Shown: positions 56,633 to 64,000 of the stretch, piece by piece
How the letters are laid out: each line of letters opens with the position of its first letter
How positions within the stretch are numbered: the first letter of the stretch is position 1
Assembly (NCBI GenBank): GCA_963693305.1
Contig: OY855906.1
Location: forward strand, 2,348,501-2,412,500
Direction of reading: 5' to 3'
Origin: Meandrina meandrites
Taxonomy: Eukaryota > Cnidaria > Anthozoa > Scleractinia > Meandrinidae
Length of the DNA stretch: 64,000 bases
The notes under the pieces: generated by a model
Told to the model about the DNA's origin: nothing
The model's database searches: none
What the model saw: the letters and a program-made list of their open reading frames with translations, nothing else
Translations under genes and position numbers: made by a program

Positions 56633-59600
56633 ATGATGATTACCGCTGTCTTCCAAATCACTATGCTGCGGATTCTCGCCTTGATTCTCGTCCAGGTATG
56701 AAACATATGAAACAAATTCCTTGGATAATAACTGAATTTCAAAATGACATTTCTTTATATAACGTGCATCTTTCTTTTCGTTGATTATTTAACAATATTC
56801 TCGACGCCTTTTCTCTTTTTTTCTAAACCTTCAACGATTGATGAACGAACAGTTCTCAGACAGGAGTCTAGCACAAGGTGAGGAGATAGACGATAGATGA
56901 ATTCTGCAGTCATAGAAGTAAATTAGTTTAAACTAGTTGAAGCCATAAGAGCTTATGCTCTTCTATATGGCTGGGTTGAAGAAAGGGATTTGATACCATT
57001 GACTGAAAGAAAAGAATTCTGACTGAGAAGAATCCCTTTTCTTGCAAAGTTTACTTTACCGAGGTTTTGGCGGGATACAAAATTGACTTGGAAATGCAGC
57101 ACAAATCGGTAGGTTCTAAATATAGTTCATTGCTGCATTTGATTTTAAAGCAAACGAACATTAAATTCATAGCAGGGTGTCCTTCTGGCAATCTCAGCTG
57201 TAAGTGAAAGAATAGTCCATTTTAATTTGAAAGTGCTCACTTACATTCCGACTAACGCAAAATTAACCCAACGGAGCTTTTTTCTCGTATTTCTGTGGAC
57301 TTCGAGTAAGCCTTAATTGATAGTATAACCACAGCCACCATATATTGATGCCAAATATATTGACCGATTTTAAATTCAAGCAGTTAATCTTGTTTGCCAT
57401 AGTGATTTTCATGTACTGTCGTCCTTTTCTGTCAGTTTATCGTTTCTATTTTGTCAGTTTTGACAAACTGAGACAGACTTATGTTAATCGTTTATTATCA
57501 GGATTTCGTCGCGGTGTTATGAGGGAGATATGGCAGTCTGTCCAGGGAGACTATGTGTTCAATCTCACTTCCTCCTCTGAATATCAGGAAAACCCGAAAA
57601 TCAAGGATATTCTGAACCATTTCGACGCACACATAAAGATAGCAGACAACTATGGACAACGGTTGACCACCTTCTACAGGGTGAGTTTCAAACTTTTCAC
57701 GACAGTGGTGAATACGGGAAGTGGAGAAGTTAAGGTTTTCTCGCATACCTACTGGCATGAAATACCGGATCGAGCGGTCCGGGTTCGAGCACTGGTCGGG
57801 GTTATTGTGTTGTTTTCTTGGGCAAGACACTTTACTCTCATATATAGTGCCTCTCTCCACCCAGGTGTATAAATGGGTACCGGTGAGTTGACCGCTGGGG
57901 GTAACTCTGCGATGGGCTAGCATCCCATCCAGGGGGGAGTAGAAATACTCCTAGTCGCTCCATGCTACGGAAACCGGGATATAAGCTCCGGCCTGATGGG
58001 CCACTAGGCTCGTATACAGACTTTACCTTTCCTTACTTACAAGCTGGGGACGAACACGTATTCCTCCCATCGATTCCAAACCGCTTTCACATTTTCCAAC
58101 TTTGCTAGACTAGTAATTACTCTTTTACAGAAACAAGAAAGCTCAAAGTTTTCGCGCAACTTGTCTCACTCCCCCCACCTCCCTCCACCCTCCACGCAAA
58201 AAAAAAAACATACAGTAAATAAACAACCCAACAACATAAACTTGAATGCTGCATGCACGCACGTTGTTTGAACCGTATTAAAAATCTCCATAGGGAGGAC
58301 TGCTCCCCAGGGTTCTCGCCTTGAATGGTTTTTACCTCTGTGTGTATACGCGGAGCTCCCTTTTACTTTCACATTAACAGGAACATTTTGAAGGATCAGA
58401 TGATTTTAATCCAGTGAAGATAGATATTCGCCTTAATGTAAACATTGTAAACTGGTCTGGAAGCGCACGGGTCAAGGCTAGGGTTCGAGCTCCGTTGAGG
58501 CTTAAAAAGCTTTCAAGTTTCTTTATATGAAACCGCTGTTGTGAAAACTGCGAAGATTATTATTGTCGCTTTTCCGATCTGTTTTGTTTAGTTACATTTT
58601 TATGCTTTTTGTCCGAGGCTCCAGAGACAGGTCCATTTGTGTTCTACATGACATGCCAAGACGAGTGTGAGCTGTGGTGGAGCCCTAGCGACACACCAGA
58701 CAAGAGGAAAAGAATTCTCTTCATTCCATTTGGACTAAACCTTAACGTGAAAGAATGGGAGAGGTAGGAGAGTTTAAAGGATCCTAGTGGAAAAACATTG
58801 CAACCGCGGCCGCCGGATAACGACTGGACCGAACACTGCGCGACTCAATCCATTCTCGTCCCCATAGCCCTTTTCACTTCTCTTAGCCGGCAAGGCCTTG
58901 GCAAGAGAAACGAAGGGCTCTGGAGACAAAGGATTTCCAGTCCTAGATTCTAGGACTTCCGGTCTTCATGTATGCAGTCGTGATGTTTCTCTATACTGTA
59001 TGGGAGAGTCATGGCGTCTCTTACTTCCGCTCAAGATTTCTTTGTTTCAAACGGCCAATAAAAAATTGAATTAATTTAAAAATCCCATGTCCCCAGAGCC
59101 CTTCGTTTCTCGTGCCAATTAAGGCCCTGCCGACTGAGAGAAGGCGAAAAAGGCTATGGGGACGAGAATGGACTCAATCAGGAGCGCTTTCCATTTGTTC
59201 CGATGAAAAAATCAATGGAAAGGTCCTTCCCACTGGAAAATTTTCGGGAACATGGAATACTTTCCGAGGTATTCCCTGTTTCCCGTTTCTCCGGGATAAC
59301 CGGAAATTTCTGTTGTTTTTGCTACAACTAGACGGTTCGTTCACAAAGCAAGGTCAACCATAGAACCAAAAAGCGCTAAAATTTGCCCGTTGAATCGATT
59401 CAAATAAATCCAAAATTCCGGTCGGGTGCAGATAGAAGACATTTCTTCTCAAGCAGTGAGAGCTTTTCCCCTGAACTTTCTGCAAGACTTCGCGAAGACG
59501 GAGGATAAAGTAAAAAAGATTTCACCTTTGGTCGTCATTTTTTTCTTGTGACCCAGGCTCTCGCCCAGTTATCAAAATAGAATTTTCAAAAGGAATAGCT

Positions 59601-61196
59601 TCTTTCCGTTCCGTTTAGGTTATAAAAAAATTGTACTGTTTCATTTGTCGAGAAATTCTCACCGGAAATTTCATATAAATGGAAAGTGCTCCAGGTAACC
59701 CGTCATAAACACGAGAAAACACAACCTCGTTCCCAGGGTGTCTCTTCTTAGTCATACAGTTTCCAGAAATTCTGGCTAGAACGTAAATGGAACACGACTT
59801 TTTCACTCAGCCCAGTGAAAATTTCCGGGAGGAATTAAACTTCTCGAAAGGTAGTCATGTTTTCCCAGTTGGGACGTTCCGAATGGAAACTCGTGTCCAT
59901 ATACATTATATCAGTAATGTTTTGGCCATATTGTATCTCTTGCACCAGTTCCAGTTCCGGTTTTTACGAGAATAGGTATTATTGAATCGGAATAATGGAG
60001 GATATTTTCGTGAATGATCAGGAGCCCAGTTTCAAAGACGCAGAACAGTGTTTCTCTCAATTTGCAGTAAACTAATCACAAATACCAGTGAGAACATAGT
60101 TGCGTGGTTAGTCTTTCTCTCCAATCCCCGGGGTCTTTCTTCGGCCTCTCTCTTGGTCTTTTAGGGATCTCGCAACTATACATTTCATTTCCGCTTTCCT
60201 TTTAGAAGTGCCATTCAAATATCATCACCGATAAACCTTTGCAGTGGCGAGTTCTACTTCATGCAAGCTGTCATGAAAGCTGGTTCTGGCTCCAATGATC
60301 ATCTTAGCGTTGGCGTGCTCCAACCGAGTGGACAAAAATACCAGCCAATCCTGAATAGTGACTTATTCTATGAAATACCAGGTAAGAGTAAGCAACTCTT
60401 CTCAGTAGCAAAAAAATAAGGTCCTTGAGATTAATTTTTCCGTTAGCCAGCTCCCGGGCTTAGTAGGTGAACCTGCATGGTCGCTAACACAAAACGTTAA
60501 AACAGCGCTGAAAAATCACTTCTGCACCATTACTATTTTCTTCTTTACCTGTAAAAGTAAATCATTATTTAAAACAAAGGAGACTAAAAGGAGGAAGCTA
60601 TTAAGAGAAGAAAAATTGTCGACGGAAGCAAGGAAAGTTAATCATTCGTAATGTTCAGAATTTCATTTCCAGACTGGAAGTTTAGGAAGTCTACGTGGGC
60701 CGCGGGGAGAATAGAGAGAAGTGCAAAAGAACATTTTTGGTGCCATTCTCGTCTCCATAGCCCTTTGCGCTTCTCTTCTCTCTTCACTCTCTCCATACTC
60801 CTCGCATATACACTTGGGTATACCCAGCGACACTGGCGACGCTTTCTTGAAAGAATGTTAAAGAACTCCTTTGTCATGAATTTAAATAAGTGAGAATATA
60901 CCGTAAACCAAAACAGATGATTAATTTGCTTCTCTAACAATTTTTATTCAGAGAAAAGAAGCGCTTCCTTTCTTCTCGTCCTGAAAGACACAGCTTTAGT
61001 CGGTCACGTGATGTCTTCTCGCACAATCAGCAACATGGAATGTTCGCTGTACTGTGCACGTGACAACACCTGTCAATCATACAACTACTTCAAAGAGAGT
61101 GGCATCTGTGAACTGAATAACGAAACGAGGGCAAACAAGGCAGAACAATTGGTGCCCAGCAAGGCTGTTGAGTACTACGAGAAGTTTCGGCCGTAG
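56633..61196 (+). CDS. Secreted protein with PA14 and PAN/Apple domains
   Basis: Six exons with matching phases: 56633-56695, 56853-56877 (25 nt), 57502-57680, 58618-58763, 60206-60381 and 60952-61196, giving 277 residues. The signal peptide (MLRILALILVQ, cleavage near SLAQ) is followed by a PA14-type beta domain starting GFRRGVMREIWQ, with HIKIADNYGQR, GPFVFYMTCQDECELWWS, FYFMQAVMKAGSGSNDHLSV and GVLQPSG. PA14 domains usually bind carbohydrate. The last exon gives a PAN/Apple-like module (NMECSLYCARDNTCQSYNYF, GICELN) with several cysteines for protein or sugar contacts. It ends EYYEKFRP. No membrane anchor follows, so it is probably released. The very small second exon has a weak acceptor and is the least certain part, but it is needed for the phase. 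AATAAA is at 61,681. Confidence 0.85.
57745..58030 (+). mobile_element. tRNA-derived SINE, copy 2, in PA14-gene intron 3
   Basis: The B box GGTTCGAGCACTGG is followed by TTCTTGGGCAAGACACTTTA, CTCCACCCAGGTGTATAAAT, GGTACCGG and the tail GGCTCGTATACAGACTTTAC. It is collinear with the copy at 34,284. The A-box end is less clear. Confidence 0.85.
58850..59171. mobile_element. MITE of the GTCCCCATAG family in PA14-gene intron 4
   Basis: CCATTCTCGTCCCCATAGCC at the left is mirrored by GGCTATGGGGACGAGAATGG at the right. A sub-end GTCCCCAGAGCCCTTCG lies inside, so a second element may be nested. A partial relative is at about 60,738-60,770. Confidence 0.75.
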
Positions 61197-62079
61197 CTGC
61201 TCTTTCGGAAAGGAAGTTTAAGCAAACCACAACGACAACGGCTACAAGAAAGAGCAGTACAGAAGCTCTACACGTGCGTTTTAAACATTTGTACATTTCT
61301 TTGCCAAATGACCAAATTCTACGTGAACCACAACGGCGAATTTTTCAAGTTTCTATTTAGAACTGAACGCTGTCTTTACATATGTAGTTGAGTTCACGAG
61401 ATTCTCAATGAAATATAAATTCATTTATAATTGACATTGTCCCCAGCGTCGCCGTGGTGGGTGCTTGAACTCCCTAACAGTTTGATGTAACCGCTTAACG
61501 TTACGTGCGACACGAATTAACTATGCTGCATTAAAGCCACGATGAGTAGTGGCGCGTTTAGATGAACAAGCAAAACAACTTGGAAAATTGACACAAAACC
61601 CATTGCCCAATTATTCTTAACTCTCAGAGGTGCGTATCATGAAATCTTAAAATACTGTCACAGCTGTGTAGTTCAAGTGCAATAAACTTCTAAGATTATT
61701 TTTGAAGTTTACAGATGTTTTTAACAATAAAAGGCTGGGGAATTAAATGGGGATATATAGCTACCAAAATAGGCTAGCTACGGCGTTCGCTTATGCTTAC
61801 GTCGCCCCTGAAAGACCAGGATAACGCAAGCCTACGTAACCAGCAAACACTGCCTCCACTCGTCGAGCTAGCAGCTGGCCATTCGTGGGCGAACGCCAAA
61901 GCGGCCGGGAGCAAAGGCTCGATTTCTACCGTTCTGTCGAGTCCTGAGCGCAGGCTCATTTCCCAAACAGCGGCTGGCAATCGAGCCTACGGGGAACAAT
62001 AACAGGAAGCTGTGTTTCCTGACTAAAGCACGACGGGTCCTCTATCAAGCCTCTAAAGGCTGGTTTACACATCTCGCCT

Positions 62080-62337
62080 CAGGCGCGGATCCAGGAAAAA
62101 TAGTGACCGTTTTCCGATAGCACGAGCTCCGAAGAGGTTAACTTATTAAGGGTAGAGAGGAGTAGGGTGTCCTAGGGTTTTCCCCTCCCCTCCTCAAGAA
62201 AACGTTTGGCCCCGGAAGTGCCAATTTTCCTTGGATGAGGATAATTTCGTCTATGATTATGGAGTAACTCATCTACTTATTTAAAAAATCTGACCGATTT
62301 CCGTAAAACGGTGGAAACCGGTCTGGATCCGCGCCTG
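62080..62337. mobile_element. MITE with 15-bp perfect inverted ends
   Basis: CAGGCGCGGATCCAG at 62,080 and CTGGATCCGCGCCTG ending at 62,337 are exact reverse complements. It is non-coding. Confidence 0.65.
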
Positions 62338-62373
62338 CGCCTTACACGTATCGCACGAGTTCTTGTGCTGATC

Positions 62374-62466
62374 CAATCCCGTCCCCTGAGCCCACGTTAC
62401 CCTTGTCCGGCGGAACGTTTTGCGACCGCTGGTGTAGGGGAACGTGGACTCTGGGAACGAGATTGG
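62374..62466. mobile_element. Short MITE of the GTCCC(C/A)GAG family
   Basis: CCAATCCCGTCCCCTGAGCC is mirrored by GGACTCTGGGAACGAGATTGG, with an inner CCACGTT / AACGTGG pair. It is 93 bp. Confidence 0.6.
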
Positions 62467-63368
62467 TGCTTATGCTTGTGCTTACGCCAGCCCGAGTGCT
62501 TTTCACGCAAGGTTTTCCTGAAGGTTTACTATAACCCCAAGACGAAAACACACAAAGCTGTGAAAAACTGCCATTTAATCTCTCCTTTCAACATATATTC
62601 TAGCTAACTTAACACTTTCTTACATACTTATGTTACGAGGCGCTTTTTTACACGTAATTTTTCATATCAAACAATACCTTGCCTCTTCTTTTTAATTAAT
62701 CTCTACAAGAGTAGCAAAAATGTAAAATTAAGCTTCCATGTTTTGTCAAATCTACAAAAGCTCTTTTTCCAGAAATACTTATACTGTGCACGGACTTAAC
62801 TTTACATATTATACAATGGTTAGTAAATTGGTTAATAATTTGTTAGAGCTGATATCATCAGCTGTCCGTATTGCACTCCTGAACCACCGATAATCATGTT
62901 ATTGCACGATGAAAACGTTGAAAGTTGCTCTCATCACAAGGAGTACGAAGACATTGTTTGAAATGGCACGTAAACTATTGGAAACCAAAGTGTTTAGTTC
63001 AGATTCTTCGAGGATTGCCGCAAAGAGCTTTTGTCTGTGTGAAATAACTACATGTGGATAATGCCAGTTTTATTTGTAAGAATGCTCGAGTGACGATACG
63101 AGACGAGGGGAAGGGGGGAGGGGGCAGGAGACCGGTGGAACAACAAACCCACATTATCAAAATAAGGAGCGCATTGTCGCCTAGACAGGACTTCAAACAC
63201 ACAAATCAATTCCTACTATGGCTTGGCCACGACTACGTATACAAAACTGACAAAAAACAAACTTACGGATCTGCTCTTGGAGAACAAAAAATTGTTTCTT
63301 ATTGCTTGGAATTTTCTTCACCATTACGAAAACTAAGGTAGCGACACCGCTGATCACGCGGCAGTGTT

Positions 63369-64000
63369 TCACCTGGATAAATAGAAGAGAATCTCGGCCA
63401 AATGATTGGCGATCATACTGTCCAGGATCCGAAGAACTGCTAGCCTCAAGATTCGTTCTTGGAAAGGTAAGAACAGCGCGCGATTTGAGCGGATACGTGC
63501 CAAGCACACTAGCGTGGAGGCAGCCCGGCGTAACATGTCCACACTTGTACCGCAGAAACTCTCCGAATGAAAGCCGGCCTGAGCCAGCGCAGCACTCCCC
63601 GAAGAATACGCACTCATGCTGGACGCCGCGTCCTCGATAAATTCTAACAACATCGAAATACAAGCTTTGCTGTCGCCGAAACCAACGAAGGAATTCTCTC
63701 CTTGTGCAAGGTTGGACAGAAGAACGAGTGCAAGTTCTCGAGTTACTGGATTGCCTCTCTCGCCGACAAGACGAACCAACATGGTGTACAACTCGTCCAC
63801 TCGCGTTAACGGCGGAGTGGTAAGAATCATGTCCACGTTCGACTCCAAAATGCTCATTTTCGCCAGAGCTTCCAGCACCAGCTGTCTTGGGGACAGAGAA
63901 GTTCCTGGAGTAGCTGTAGGCATAGGATCTTGTGCAGCAGCCGACGGACACACGAACCAGTGAAGCAGACCGTCCAACAGAGGCAGACTGATAGCCTCGG
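63369..64000 (-). CDS. ARID1: ARID1 (BAF250) C-terminal exon, partial
   Basis: An open frame of about 210 codons runs from the window edge to a stop at 63,369. It matches the C-terminal domain of ARID1A/B (BAF250_C): HWFVCPSAAAQDP, SPRQLVLEALAKMSI, NVDMILTTPPLTRVDELY, LVRLVGERGNPVTRELALVL, LSNLAQGE and TSVDMLRRAA, ending EILFYLSR. ARID1 is the large ARID-bearing subunit that defines the canonical BAF (SWI/SNF) chromatin-remodelling complex and acts in the nucleus. The domain is complete up to the natural stop, and the rest of the gene lies beyond the right edge. Vertebrates have two paralogues (ARID1A/B); a single invertebrate ARID1 is expected, so I use the family symbol. Confidence 0.93.
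   Translation of the reverse strand, partial: EAISLPLLDGLLHWFVCPSAAAQDPMPTATPGTSLSPRQLVLEALAKMSILESNVDMILTTPPLTRVDELYTMLVRLVGERGNPVTRELALVLLSNLAQGENSFVGFGDSKACISMLLEFIEDAASSMSAYSSGSAALAQAGFHSESFCGTSVDMLRRAASTLVCLARIRSNRALFLPFQERILRLAVLRILDSMIANHLAEILFYLSR

Larger units (their letters stand above)
61197..63368. other. Intergenic region between PA14 gene and ARID1, MITE-rich
   Basis: It contains the presumed 3' UTR of the PA14 gene, two MITEs and AT-rich DNA. The 3' UTR of ARID1 should lie at its right side; AAATAAA on the minus strand near 63,070 could be its poly(A) signal. The GC-richer stretch 61,774-62,000 is open in two frames but has no recognised domain. Confidence 0.4.

Noticed and set aside
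57345..57501. Upstream extension of the PA14 exon 3 frame (starting MPNILTDF-like)
   Set aside because: The acceptor TTATTATCAG at 57,501 and the fit to the signal-peptide exons show that the frame before it is intronic.
63193..63951. 252-codon minus frame overlapping ARID1
   Set aside because: It is out of frame with the clear ARID1 C-terminal sequence and has no domain; it is a shadow frame.

Overview
The window looks like part of an animal nuclear genome, most probably an anthozoan cnidarian and plausibly a stony coral. That placement is an inference. The genes are spread out and split by introns with GT/AG borders. The DNA is AT-rich and full of foldback/MITE elements, tRNA-derived SINEs and LINEs. 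The protein families (fibroblast growth factors, a CYP39A1-like P450, a PA14+PAN secreted protein, an ARID1/BAF250 C-terminus, a trypsin-like protease fused to a Death domain) are metazoan. I saw no bacterial operon, CRISPR array or prokaryotic signal.

Layout. 1-10,040 is almost entirely mobile DNA: a 4.1-kb unit with a 3.3-kb foldback inside it, a small hairpin insert flanked by 14-bp direct repeats, transposon-type SAP and THAP reading frames, a MITE carrying a GGCTACG minisatellite, and a nest of inverted-repeat elements. 11,878-15,272 (minus) is a five-exon gene for an intracellular-looking trypsin-like protease with a C-terminal Death domain. 17,532-21,604 (minus) is a three-exon CYP39A1-like P450 with a one-base deletion just after the K-helix. 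26,452-52,941 holds three FGF genes: A (+, 26,452-31,932), B (-, 33,932-37,261) and C (+, 50,741-52,941). All three have the same three-exon layout, with a 104-nt middle exon and intron phases 1 and 0. A and B converge; B and C diverge. Between B and C sits a full-length L1-like LINE (41,449-46,795, minus) with open ORF1 and ORF2 and a 12-bp target duplication. 56,633-61,196 (+) is a six-exon secreted protein with PA14 and PAN/Apple domains. From 63,369 to the right edge (minus) is the last coding exon of ARID1 (BAF250).

The genes do not form one pathway. The FGF trio looks like a local tandem expansion of secreted signalling ligands. The PA14/PAN protein is also secreted. The protease-Death protein suggests an intracellular cell-death or immune switch. 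All gene models were built by reading splice borders and matching phases by eye, with no transcript or database support. Within genes, most mobile elements lie in introns.
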